From Caldicoprobacter oshimai DSM 21659 (GTDB lineage: Bacteria > Bacillota > Clostridia > Caldicoprobacterales > Caldicoprobacteraceae), in the NCBI GenBank assembly GCA_000526435.1, contig JAGB01000003.1, positions 332,579 to 396,578 on the forward strand: DNA of 64,000 nucleotides, read 5' to 3'. The notes beneath the pieces were generated by a model. It did not search any database. It had not been told where the DNA came from and worked only from the letters and a program-made list of their open reading frames with translations. The translations under genes and the position numbers were made by a program. This document shows positions 49,484-58,265 of this stretch, one piece after another (the stretch's first letter is position 1; each line of letters opens with the position of its first letter).

Positions 49484-51305
49484 CTCCTCTAATGCAATCC
49501 CACAGTACCACGATATCCTCCCACGGCGATTTAAACGGCTTATCGGCCTCTCTGTCTGTATTCTCGATAAGTCCGCTAAACTTTTCAGGCCTTACATCAA
49601 AAAGCTCAGCCACAAGGGAGCTATACTGCTGTGAAAGCCTGGTTATCTGATATGCATAAAAAAGCTGAAATTCGTATGGGTTTAATGTTCTGGAAGCATG
49701 CCTCAGCTTATAAAGCTGGGAGCGTTTTACCTTAGAGTTCTTCATTCTCTTTATGATATTTATAAATTTAGATAACTGCGTACTGTCAGCAGGAAACAGG
49801 TTCAAGGTTGGCTTTGATAGGTCTATGTTTATATTGCTCTGTATGACTTCTATATCCACCGTACCCTGGTTTGCCCCTATGTTTCTGGCAAGGTTTTTGG
49901 CGCTCTTAAGCTTGTGTTGTGCCACCTTAAACATGTTCTGTATAGGAGTGGTGTGTTTTGCTATACATATCCCTGCTGACATGGTAATTATATGGTCAAA
50001 GCTCTCATCAAACCCTTTTACTATTTCATTGGCTATCTCAAGGCTGACATCGCCCGGTACAATTATGAATACGTCATCACCGCCCAGAGCAATTGCCTCA
50101 AACCTTGCATCATCTCCCATAATACTGCGTATAGCGTCATATACACACTTTTTAGTAATATAATCCACTTTTCGGCTGAAATACATGTGTTCAAACGGGC
50201 TTTGGATGTTCATGACCACGTTACCCATGTTGTTGCCGTCAGCATATATGACAGCAACACGGCCGTTTTTATCTTGCAGGTCCGATATGCTCGACACTTC
50301 CATATTGGGATATGCCCCTGTAAACTGTTGATATTCCTCATAAAATATGGCTTTATAGTTGCCGGTGAGGCTCTTTCGCATACACGAGGGACAAACAAAG
50401 ACCTCGCCTTCGGGAGTAAACAGCTTATACTTTGCATCCCTCACAGCACATAACTTGCATACCTCACGTTGACCTTCTATGCGCTCAACCCTGCTAAAAT
50501 CAATCTTTTTATCCCCTATTTGGATAAACTTTAGCTCGTTATCGGGATTTATAGGATAAACTTTTATCTTCTTCCTCTCTTCTAAAAGATGATTGAGCTG
50601 ATTCATTTTCCGGTTGTAATTTCTAAATAACTCATTAAGGGTACAGGATATGTACTCAAAAGCAGTTTTAGCTGTCAGCGATATCTCTGCATACCGACTT
50701 TCCAGCTGCTTGCATATCACTTCACCGTGCCCTTTAGGCACCAATACCAAGACATTGCCACCGCCGCAGTATACAGCGCATTCTTCTATATAATTTCTGG
50801 ACAAGAATTCCATCGTAACATCTTCATTCATGTATTTAATAATAGCGCTGGCGCCCCTTATATCCTTTATCCGATTGTTCTCCAGAAAATATCTCTTTAT
50901 CTTATATATTGAACCCAATACTACATCCACTTCTACATCGCTTTTCAGCATAACAGGTTTTTGAAAAGCAATGTCGCAAATACACTGCTTGACTTCATCC
51001 ATCTCATCTGTGAAAAATTGCTCATAGTACCTTTTTCTATCAAAGCTAGAACCGGGCTGCCCGTACAGCAGATAATTGATCAATACGTAAAGGCGTGCTG
51101 CATCCCTTATAGAAGGCATAAAGCTGTTTTCCTGTTCTTTTGTAAAATAATATGGCACATCCCAGTAATCCTCCAGCAATGGTACAATGTCCTGATCTCC
51201 TCTTTCGATTTTTTCTATAATGCCTTTTTTCACCTTTTCAAACTGCGAAAAAGAAATGGGGTTTGGATTTAAAAGGCGAATCATATCCTGGCTTCTCATA
51301 AGCAT
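49464..51305 (-). CDS. cas10: Cas10 without HD domain, cyclase palm intact
   Basis: 613 residues. Residues ~1-130 are helical and contain no HD dyad, so the usual N-terminal ssDNA nuclease is absent. The first palm is degenerate (DIRGASAIIKYMNED, CGGGNVLVLVP). A zinc finger has CKLC (283-286) and CPSC (305-308). The second palm is intact: VIYADGNNMG (354-361) and ALGGDDVFIIV with GGDD at 408-411, the cyclic oligoadenylate synthesis centre. A helical C-terminal domain D4 follows. A 100-base gap without a terminator separates it from the effector genes upstream. This predicts an RNA-triggered signalling complex rather than a DNA-cutting one. Confidence 0.9.
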   Translation of the reverse strand: MLMRSQDMIRLLNPNPISFSQFEKVKKGIIEKIERGDQDIVPLLEDYWDVPYYFTKEQENSFMPSIRDAARLYVLINYLLYGQPGSSFDRKRYYEQFFTDEMDEVKQCICDIAFQKPVMLKSDVEVDVVLGSIYKIKRYFLENNRIKDIRGASAIIKYMNEDVTMEFLSRNYIEECAVYCGGGNVLVLVPKGHGEVICKQLESRYAEISLTAKTAFEYISCTLNELFRNYNRKMNQLNHLLEERKKIKVYPINPDNELKFIQIGDKKIDFSRVERIEGQREVCKLCAVRDAKYKLFTPEGEVFVCPSCMRKSLTGNYKAIFYEEYQQFTGAYPNMEVSSISDLQDKNGRVAVIYADGNNMGNVVMNIQSPFEHMYFSRKVDYITKKCVYDAIRSIMGDDARFEAIALGGDDVFIIVPGDVSLEIANEIVKGFDESFDHIITMSAGICIAKHTTPIQNMFKVAQHKLKSAKNLARNIGANQGTVDIEVIQSNINIDLSKPTLNLFPADSTQLSKFINIIKRMKNSKVKRSQLYKLRHASRTLNPYEFQLFYAYQITRLSQQYSSLVAELFDVRPEKFSGLIENTDREADKPFKSPWEDIVVLWDCIRGGGSSAS

Positions 51306-51405
51306 TACCTCTCTCCAATTCTTCTATTTTTATCATCTGAGAACACAATCACATTGCTTCGGTCATTGTTTCGCGTATCCCAAATGAAACATACACATAC
51401 TTCCA

Positions 51406-53118
51406 TCAGAACAGTTTATATTCCCTAAATTCCACATGCTCAAATTCCCTTGTTGTCAACACTTTGTCCCCCTCTTTTTCCTCGCTTACCACTCTGCGAG
51501 TGGTTGCATATACTGGCCTTAAATTGCGCTTTAAACAATGCGCCACAACTATCATGGTGGCACCATAGTCCCCCTGTACCAGCACATAATCTCCACCGCG
51601 AGCGTTATGGTCAATCCACTTCAGCACATCCTTCAAATAATCATCCAATTTGTCCAGTTCAGGCGGAACATTGCTCCATTTATTTAGTAGTTCTGGGCTG
51701 AGCGGCACAAATCTTGATATACCGAGCTTCTCCTTCGCTTGCCGCTGCTGCGCATCGGTAAGCTGATGCGAAAAAACAAGGAGCATTTGTCTTTCAGATG
51801 TACGAGAACGCAAAATATCCTCCGCCTTAACTATAAATTCCTCCAATTTTTCTTTGAAAGTGACCGGCCTTGAGTAATGCTTTGCCCAGCCGGCATGATT
51901 TATGTCATTTCGGATATTACCCAGATTATAAAGTAACTTATAGAATTCTTCAGTAGCATTCAAATCCAATCCATCGAACAACCTTACTGTCGCGGTTCCT
52001 TCTTGAATTTCCTTATAGTAACCACTATATCCTTGCCTATTTTCCTTCTCCTTCTTGTCCACCCCATACATATCACAGGCAAAGCTTATAAGCCCCTCTT
52101 CCAGTATGGTAAGCCCTTGCTGGTACATATTGTTCTCAAGGCACCACCTGACCGCTTCCAACATGTTCACATATTCATCCTGTCCAAACCTGTCAAAGCG
52201 GTTTTTCAGCATATCCATTATATACGCAAGCGGTTTTACATAGTGGTAGGCATCACTTTCCACCACGTCATTGATAGCTTTTTTAAGCTTTAGTGCTGCT
52301 TCTGACAATTCCTGACCTCTGCAAGTAAAAATCGTGTTGCCGAATTCTATCATAGCTCTTGATAGATCTCGCAGAAGGTTGGAGTTTCTAAACAAAGAAG
52401 CCGGATTAGCAGGCAACTTCCCCTCAGAAATATCCTGACGGATGCGTCTGGACAACTTACCGCTTTCCGAACGGGTTAACCTCTCTACTATAGAAGCATC
52501 TCCCGTTGCAATATACCTATCAATCCCTAAAATCCAATCAAACAAAACCACAAACGGCGTTAAATCAAACACAGGGGCATTGCGCACACTTATATCCATC
52601 GCTTCTACTTCTTTCGTACTTCCCAACACTTCAAAAGCCCCATAGTATATGCCTTTTATCTCGCATCGCTTGACAATTCTCGCAAAGCTAAAAACTATAA
52701 AAGCAAGCATGGGCAAAAAACGAAATGAATGCGTTATATCCAGTATTATCTCGTCCCCTTCATCAATTTGAGCCAATAGTATATCAAACAACTTCCACAG
52801 CTCTTCTTCACTGTTGCCACTAGGGATAAACACATTCTTCACTTTATCAGGGCAATCCTTAAACACATCCTTTAAGACCATCTCAAGCCCAGGCCTCTGT
52901 TCGTTATATCGCTTGTTGTACGCATTATCCACCCAGTTTTTAAGATAAGCCTCCTGAGTTGTAAAAACCAACACATTATCAAATTCCATCCCCTTTTTAG
53001 TCAATATCCTTATAAGCGCTTCTTGGATATAACAGCAGTCCTCTGCTTTTATGTCATCTAAATAATAATTACAAGGCAAATAAGCATTTGTCCCCAAAAG
53101 AGAAATGAACTTTAACAT
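51406..53118 (-). CDS. CARF-HEPN effector (DxTHG/TM1812 type) fused to Csx20
   Basis: 570 residues, three parts. Residues 1-~190 form a CARF-like Rossmann domain with the DITHSFR motif at 127-133 (DxTHG/TM1812 signature). Residues ~190-440 are helical, with a HEPN RNase site RNDINH (Arg403, His408; R-x4-H). Residues 445-570 match the stand-alone Csx20 family in order: LLVFSHQLTDAQ, FVPLSPELLNKWSNVPPE, GDYVLVQGDYGAT, PVYATTRRV and FEHVEFREY. The first two parts should be a cyclic-oligoadenylate-activated RNase. Csx20 has been proposed, with Csx15 and Csx16, as a ring-nuclease type family, so this fusion may degrade its own activator. It overlaps the upstream effector gene by 7 bases. Confidence 0.82.
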   Translation of the reverse strand: MLKFISLLGTNAYLPCNYYLDDIKAEDCCYIQEALIRILTKKGMEFDNVLVFTTQEAYLKNWVDNAYNKRYNEQRPGLEMVLKDVFKDCPDKVKNVFIPSGNSEEELWKLFDILLAQIDEGDEIILDITHSFRFLPMLAFIVFSFARIVKRCEIKGIYYGAFEVLGSTKEVEAMDISVRNAPVFDLTPFVVLFDWILGIDRYIATGDASIVERLTRSESGKLSRRIRQDISEGKLPANPASLFRNSNLLRDLSRAMIEFGNTIFTCRGQELSEAALKLKKAINDVVESDAYHYVKPLAYIMDMLKNRFDRFGQDEYVNMLEAVRWCLENNMYQQGLTILEEGLISFACDMYGVDKKEKENRQGYSGYYKEIQEGTATVRLFDGLDLNATEEFYKLLYNLGNIRNDINHAGWAKHYSRPVTFKEKLEEFIVKAEDILRSRTSERQMLLVFSHQLTDAQQRQAKEKLGISRFVPLSPELLNKWSNVPPELDKLDDYLKDVLKWIDHNARGGDYVLVQGDYGATMIVVAHCLKRNLRPVYATTRRVVSEEKEGDKVLTTREFEHVEFREYKLF

Positions 53119-54383
53119 CCATACCTCTCTCCTTCACAATTTACTATATCTTCATAAAGTTTGACTCCTTGCGTAAACAACTGTTCAAAGCTATCAAGCT
53201 GTTCTAAGGTATCCTGAGTACCCCTAGGAGGTGTCCCATGTACAGCAGCATTCCTTGTATATTCAAGTTTGTAATATATTTCCTTTTGATGTTCAGTAGC
53301 AAAAACCAATTGTACGTTATTCTTAATGAATTCCCTTATTCGTTCTCTTGCATCATATTGCAAATAATCGCTAAACTTGTGTTTTCTGCCTATGCCTATT
53401 ATTAATCCCTCATATAAAAGAATAAGCGCCTTCAAATACTGCTTTTTGTCGAAGAAAAATTTTGCCCTTTCGATCATTCTCTTATCCAGCGTAGCTCCTA
53501 TCAAAGGTTGTAGTTGCTGATTCAAATAATTTGCAATAGGCGACCGATAACTATTTTCATCAGAAATTGCACTTAGTCTATGAATTATTTGAGTAAGCTG
53601 GCTTCTGGGCTGTCTGTTCATCTCAAGCCAAAAATATGTTTCCTCAGTATCGTGTATATCCAAAAGCTTTAAGAGGTCCACAAAGTATGCCGAATTGTTA
53701 AACGTCGCAAGGCTTTCAGCGAATGAAACCAGCTTTGTAACAAAATCAATCTTAAGCACCGGGACGCAATTGTTATGTGAACCATTTATAAAATTCTTCA
53801 TGTCGAGAGCACCATAATATACGGTAACATCAGATATATTCTTAATATATTTCAAGACTATTAAAGAAAAAGCTATTATTACAGGCATATGCCTAAATGC
53901 ATGGGTAATATCAAGCACTACTTTGCGTTTTTCGTCTACTATTTCATTCAACATGGCGTTTATGTAAACCTTATAATCAAGGGGATCAACCGGCAGAAGG
54001 CGTATACCCGGGATATCGTGTCTAAGAGCCTTTTCCCATCTTTTGAGAAGTTCGTCAGAAATACCTGCCTTTTCTTCTTCATATACTCTTTCACAAAGTT
54101 CCAGCAGATAATCATGATAACATTTGTCGCTTGTACTATCTTCGATCGCGCTTAAAAGCTCAGACCAATTGGATTGTTTTGTACCAAATATAAGCCATTG
54201 GTCAATTTCATAATTCTGTTTTTTTAAAGTTCGATATAAAGCTGAGCCAAAAAATGACGTGCTGATTACATCACCGGTCTCTTCGAAAAAATAATCTGCT
54301 TTTTCATAACCTTTTTCTTTTATTTTGCCTTTGCCTATTAAAGAGATGAAAATGATTTTATCTTTCGTACACATCGTTACCAT
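53112..54383 (-). CDS. CARF-HEPN effector (DxTHG/TM1812 type), no Csx20
   Basis: 423 residues. The CARF-like domain carries VVLDITHAFRHMP with DxTHxFR at 158-164. The C-terminal helical half has the HEPN motif RNAAVH (Arg377, His382; R-x4-H) in LEYTRNAAVHGTPP. Predicted cyclic-oligoadenylate-activated RNase and paralogue of the next gene, but ending after HEPN. It is the first gene of the cas operon; a perfect 13-bp inverted repeat lies ~150 bases upstream. The start may be MCTKDK, three codons in. Confidence 0.85.
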   Translation of the reverse strand: MVTMCTKDKIIFISLIGKGKIKEKGYEKADYFFEETGDVISTSFFGSALYRTLKKQNYEIDQWLIFGTKQSNWSELLSAIEDSTSDKCYHDYLLELCERVYEEEKAGISDELLKRWEKALRHDIPGIRLLPVDPLDYKVYINAMLNEIVDEKRKVVLDITHAFRHMPVIIAFSLIVLKYIKNISDVTVYYGALDMKNFINGSHNNCVPVLKIDFVTKLVSFAESLATFNNSAYFVDLLKLLDIHDTEETYFWLEMNRQPRSQLTQIIHRLSAISDENSYRSPIANYLNQQLQPLIGATLDKRMIERAKFFFDKKQYLKALILLYEGLIIGIGRKHKFSDYLQYDARERIREFIKNNVQLVFATEHQKEIYYKLEYTRNAAVHGTPPRGTQDTLEQLDSFEQLFTQGVKLYEDIVNCEGERYGC

Positions 54384-54734
54384 CCATCCCCATCAAAAGT
54401 TCATTAGTTATTTAACATCACAAAAAAGCTAATATTGCTTTTTCACAAACCAAATAGGATTACTTTAATTTTTATATTTCTACTTATATTTCTACATTTA
54501 TGAACAAAATCCTTCTTAAAAAACATCTATTTATGAAAAATTTACAAGTTTTTCATAAATAAATGATAGACAGTTTCAGATTTGATGTTTGAACAGAAAG
54601 GCAAATTAGGAAATCTATAAGCCTAAATTGGAATTGTTGACATGAAAGCTTGAGGCTTAATCTAAAATTTTAAGCCATAGATTGAACATTTGAAACATTT
54701 TTAGGCTAAATCCTATACAAACAAAAAATATGCT
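54384..54734. other. AT-rich region upstream of the cas operon
   Basis: No gene. It holds the 13-bp perfect inverted repeat described separately and a 7-bp hairpin (AAAAAGC / GCTTTTT, 54425-54445) in the presumed leader of the cas transcript. I could not pick a convincing promoter among the many AT-rich hexamers. Confidence 0.5.
54528..54561. promoter_or_regulatory. Perfect 13-bp inverted repeat upstream of the cas operon
   Basis: TATTTATGAAAAA and TTTTTCATAAATA separated by 8 bases. It could be an operator for a dimeric regulator of the cas operon, or a weak terminator for the lipoprotein gene. Confidence 0.5.
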
Positions 54735-55319
54735 CTATTTCAATTGTAAAACTGTTTTAGCAAAAGCGTTATCCCCTTCAAGCGTAATTGTGGCTCCCCA
54801 ATAGTTTCGCGAGCCGCCACTTACTGTTTCATAATTAAACACCCAATAGTCAAGGTCATGAACAATTCGGTGTGCCCATATGAGCAGATCAACGTCTTTT
54901 CCCTCATAAGCTTTTGAAAATGCCAATACAAACGCTTCCAAATCCTGCTTCAAGGTTTCCGAATCAATCTTAGCAATAATATCATATACTCGATCAACGA
55001 TATTTTCTTCACCCGCTAGATATGAAGCAACTGTATCCCATCCAGAGCCGTTTTCATCTGAATATTTATCAAGCTGGCCCCAACCTGTAAGGTTATTCAT
55101 TATAATATGGAGCTGTCGAACTTCTTCTTGAATTGGTGGTAGCTCTTGGGTCTCGATGCTCTTCAACTCCTGTTGCGCTTTCTCTACTTCTTCGTCATTT
55201 GGTTTTGCTGATTTTGACCTTTCTGAAAGATTTTCCGGCAGAGGGACACCAAAACATCCAGTCAAAAGTACTACGATAATCAAACTTATCATCAATAAAA
55301 AATACCAACGTTTTATCAT
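54735..55319 (-). CDS. Putative lipoprotein between cas operon and array
   Basis: 194 residues from MIKRWYFLLMISLIIVVLLTGC, a lipoprotein signal with lipobox LLTGC (Cys22). The mature part is polar and mostly helical (EEVEKAQQELKSIETQELPP, VDRVYDIIAKIDSETLKQDL) and ends with a small strand region (GGSRNYWGATITLEGDNAFA). I do not recognise the family. A longer frame reaches 55412, but GGAGGATAC precedes the ATG at 55319. Its upstream region touches the decayed end of the CRISPR array, and it is on the same strand as the cas operon. Confidence 0.65.
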   Translation of the reverse strand: MIKRWYFLLMISLIIVVLLTGCFGVPLPENLSERSKSAKPNDEEVEKAQQELKSIETQELPPIQEEVRQLHIIMNNLTGWGQLDKYSDENGSGWDTVASYLAGEENIVDRVYDIIAKIDSETLKQDLEAFVLAFSKAYEGKDVDLLIWAHRIVHDLDYWVFNYETVSGGSRNYWGATITLEGDNAFAKTVLQLK

Positions 55320-55437
55320 TATATTTTTGTATCCTCCCATATTGTTTTTTGTCAAAAAGCATTTCCTTAAAAATATTTCCCACAAATTCATCACAAAACT
55401 TTTATCAGCCAAATTATATTATCACCATATTTTGACT

Positions 55438-55692
55438 ATTTCAATCCCTACTCGTACAGTAAAAACTGCTATAGCTAGAAAAAATACATATATGGAGTGT
55501 TGATTCTTTAGAGATAGACTGAAAATTATGCTACTCCCGATCCAGGCTTAGATATAGCCAGAATTTCAATCCCTTCATAGGTAGACTAAAAACTGACGCC
55601 GGCCTCTGTGAGCTGGTTAAGCTCTTCCGCGTTTCAATCCCTCATAGGTAGACTAAAAACAGTACCTTCGGGGAAAGTAACCACATTGCTAC
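55438..55692 (-). CRISPR. Main CRISPR array, degenerate trailer end
   Basis: Four repeats of decreasing quality from right to left: a perfect copy (55631-55660), a 31-base copy with one inserted T (55563-55593), a copy matching about 20 of 30 bases (55497-55526), and a 29-base copy with a scrambled middle (55438-55466). Spacers are 30-38 bases. The last spacer (from 55661) is cut by the IS66 insertion and resumes at 59440. Decay at this end marks it as leader-distal. Confidence 0.85.
55685..55692 (+). repeat. IS66 target-site duplication, left copy
   Basis: ATTGCTAC, repeated at 59432-59439 on the other side of the IS66 element. The 8-bp length is standard for IS66. Confidence 0.9.
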
Positions 55693-55741
55693 ATAAGCGT
55701 AAAATAATACCCACCTTATGTAAGGCGGAGATTTCATATCT

Positions 55742-56113
55742 TTATTTCACCCTGCAACAGACTAGCAAGCTGGTTAACCATGGTAAAACCTCATCCATCG
55801 CTTCCTTATCCTCTACATCCATATTCGGTAGCTTTTCAAACAAATACTTCAGATACTCAAAAGAATTTAACCCATTCTCCTTGGCAGTCTCAACTATACT
55901 GTAGATCGTCGCGCTGGCTCTTGCACCCTTCGGCGTATTGCTGAATAGCCAGTTCTTTCTCCCTATCACAAATGGCTTTATCGACCTCTCGCTTATGTTG
56001 TTGTCTATCTCCAGCCTGCCATCCAATAAAAATGCTGTAAGCTTATCCCACCGGTTTAGACAATACCTAATGGCCCCACCTAACACGCTCTTAGGCAGTA
56101 CCCTCGACAATAT
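55742..56113 (-). pseudogene. tnpC: IS66 tnpC, C-terminal fragment (beyond the IS256 insertion)
   Basis: About 122 residues: SRVLPKSVLGGAIRYCLNRW, GRLEIDNNISERSIKPFVIG with the final catalytic Glu region of the DDE domain, RKNWLFSNTPKGARASATIY and the C-terminal helical end. It continues the reading of the fragment at 57408-58265, which ends in LKYHM just before the IS256 insertion. Confidence 0.88.
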
Positions 56114-57410
56114 GGGGGTGTTAAAATAAAATTGTGTCTGGTGTATAATAAAATCACAAAGGAGGCTGGTAATTATGGATAAAAATACCTATTATGAAAC
56201 AGTCAAAAATATGGCGGTTGAAAAAGTATTAAACCAGTATTGCTCTGATTCAGATCCATCACGCCCTGCCCTCAAAAAGTTGCTGGAGGATTTGCTCGAC
56301 TGGTTTATGTTGTCTGAACGCCAAATCTATCTCTTGAAAAACGAGAACGACAAAGGCAACGGCTTTTATGATAGAAAACTTGGTACACCTATGGGTAACC
56401 TGGACATCTCTGTCCCAAGAACTCGCACTGGCGATTTCAGACCCCACATCCTCCCTGAACCGTATAAAAGGGTGGATGAATCCTATACAGACCTTCTTAT
56501 GTCCCTTGTTATCAACGGCTATTCAGAATCTTCCCTCTTAAATACCCTCAAAAGCCTCAACCTCCCTTACTCTGATGATGAACTCAACAAAATCAAAGAT
56601 GACCTAAAAAGCGAGTTAGACCTTTTCAAACAACGGGAATTACCCGAATCGGTGTTTGCTTTATTAATCGATGCCTATCACTGTGAGATAAAAGACGGCT
56701 CAAAAGTGAGGAAAGCCGCATGCTACATAGTCCTTGGCATCGATATGGAAGGCAAGAAAGACATCTTTGGCCTTTACACTTTCTTCGGCAAAGAAAACAG
56801 AGCCGATTGGAACAAGGTCTTTGAAGACTTGATAAACCGCGGTCTTAAACGAGTTTTAGTGGTTGTAAGTGATGATTTCCCAGGTATTATCGAGACCGTC
56901 AAAGCTGTATATCCATATGCTGATCATCAGCTCTGTTTTGTACACCTTCAGAGAAATATCCGCAAATACATGACCAAAGCTGATGCCGCAGAATTCAATA
57001 AAGAACTCGATAAAATAAAATTTGCTTCTTCCTTTGATGAAGCTGTTCAAAAGTTTTATGACCTTTGCAGTAAATTTAAGAGTAAATATAGCCGATATAT
57101 GAACATTCTCATGGAGAAAGCAGAACATTATATGGCTTTCATTAAATACCCCGAATCCTTGAGGAAGCATGTTTATACTACCAACAGTGTAGAGAGTATC
57201 AACAGTCTAGTTGAAAAAATTCGGATAAGATCGGGTGGTTACTTTAACTCTGTCGAAGTATTGGAAATTAACATATATTTACAGAGGGAGAACTTGAGGC
57301 GGACAAAATGGAAAAAAGCGGTACCAATGATAAATGCTCACATTTATGAAATACAACAAATTTTCCAGTTACGTTACTTTAATCAGACACAAAATTCTTG
57401 ACAACTCTCA
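56114..57410 (+). mobile_element. IS256-family element inside IS66 tnpC
   Basis: Imperfect terminal repeats end in a shared TGTGTCTG (left about 56143-56150, right complement about 57381-57388). It splits tnpC between LKYHM and SRVLPK. The flanking CCATAT is present on both sides, suggesting a short target duplication with one later base change. Confidence 0.8.
56175..57401 (+). CDS. IS256-family (mutator-type) transposase
   Basis: 408 residues, full length. FYDRKLGTPMGNLDISVPRT, the first Asp in FALLIDAYHCEIKDG, the second in VVVSDDFPGIIETV, HQLCFVHLQRNIRKY typical of mutator transposases, and the Glu in NSVESINSLVEKIRIRSGGY. AAAGGAGG precedes the ATG. All catalytic parts appear intact, so it may be active. 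Confidence 0.94.
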   Translation: MDKNTYYETVKNMAVEKVLNQYCSDSDPSRPALKKLLEDLLDWFMLSERQIYLLKNENDKGNGFYDRKLGTPMGNLDISVPRTRTGDFRPHILPEPYKRVDESYTDLLMSLVINGYSESSLLNTLKSLNLPYSDDELNKIKDDLKSELDLFKQRELPESVFALLIDAYHCEIKDGSKVRKAACYIVLGIDMEGKKDIFGLYTFFGKENRADWNKVFEDLINRGLKRVLVVVSDDFPGIIETVKAVYPYADHQLCFVHLQRNIRKYMTKADAAEFNKELDKIKFASSFDEAVQKFYDLCSKFKSKYSRYMNILMEKAEHYMAFIKYPESLRKHVYTTNSVESINSLVEKIRIRSGGYFNSVEVLEINIYLQRENLRRTKWKKAVPMINAHIYEIQQIFQLRYFNQTQNS

Positions 57411-58265
57411 CATATGGTATTTTAAACACGAATAAAACTCATCCAGTATTGGCTTGCTCCGCTTCAGTCGCTCTTCATACCTCTTCTCAGGTGTAACATC
57501 TCGAAGCTCCCGCTCAATTGCAAACAGCTTATAGCAATAATCAAGCCCCTCCTTTGCCACGCTTGCTATTCCTTCACTCGTCCCAGGCATTGCCTTTAAT
57601 GCTTCATCAAACTTCCTTCTCGCATGTGCCCAGCATCCAACCAATATTACATCAGGTATACCCTTGTAGCCTTCATATCCATCTACATGCAGGTATCCTT
57701 TGAATCCCTCTAAAAACTTCTTCGCATGCCTCCCTGCCCTCGTCGTCTGATAATCATAAAGCACTATTGCCGGACCATCCCTGCCTGTACGATAAAGCCA
57801 CATGTATGATACAGTGTCAGCTGCCCGTCCTGGCTCGTGTAATACCTGCAACGTCGTCTCGTCTGCATGCAGTATATCCCTCTTAATTAGATGTTCCCTC
57901 ATCCTCTCATATACAGGCCTCAACCACCTCTCTGACCCCTGTACCATCCAATTAGCCATCGTCTGCCTTGATAGCTCTATCCCCATTCGTTCCCACTGCT
58001 GTTCCTGCCTGTAACGCGGCATCCCTTCCACAAACTTCTGTGTCATTACATACGCAATAGCAGATGGTGAGGCAATGCTCCCAGGAAGTGCAGCTTTAGG
58101 CATTGTTGCTGTTACTATGGGCGTGCTCACTTCATTTTGCTCACAATTGCGGCAGGCATATACATAGCGTACATGCTTCACTATGCTTACCTTGGCAGGT
58201 ATAATCTTTAGCTCTTCCCTCACCTCTGTGCTCATCTCATGAAGCTTACCACCACAACATGGCAT
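57408..58265 (-). pseudogene. tnpC: IS66 tnpC, middle fragment
   Basis: 285 residues: [20 protein letters not shown] zinc finger, [43 protein letters not shown] with the first catalytic Asp, [14 protein letters not shown] with the second, and [15 protein letters not shown]. It begins one frame away from the N-terminal fragment and stops at the IS256 junction. Confidence 0.9.
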
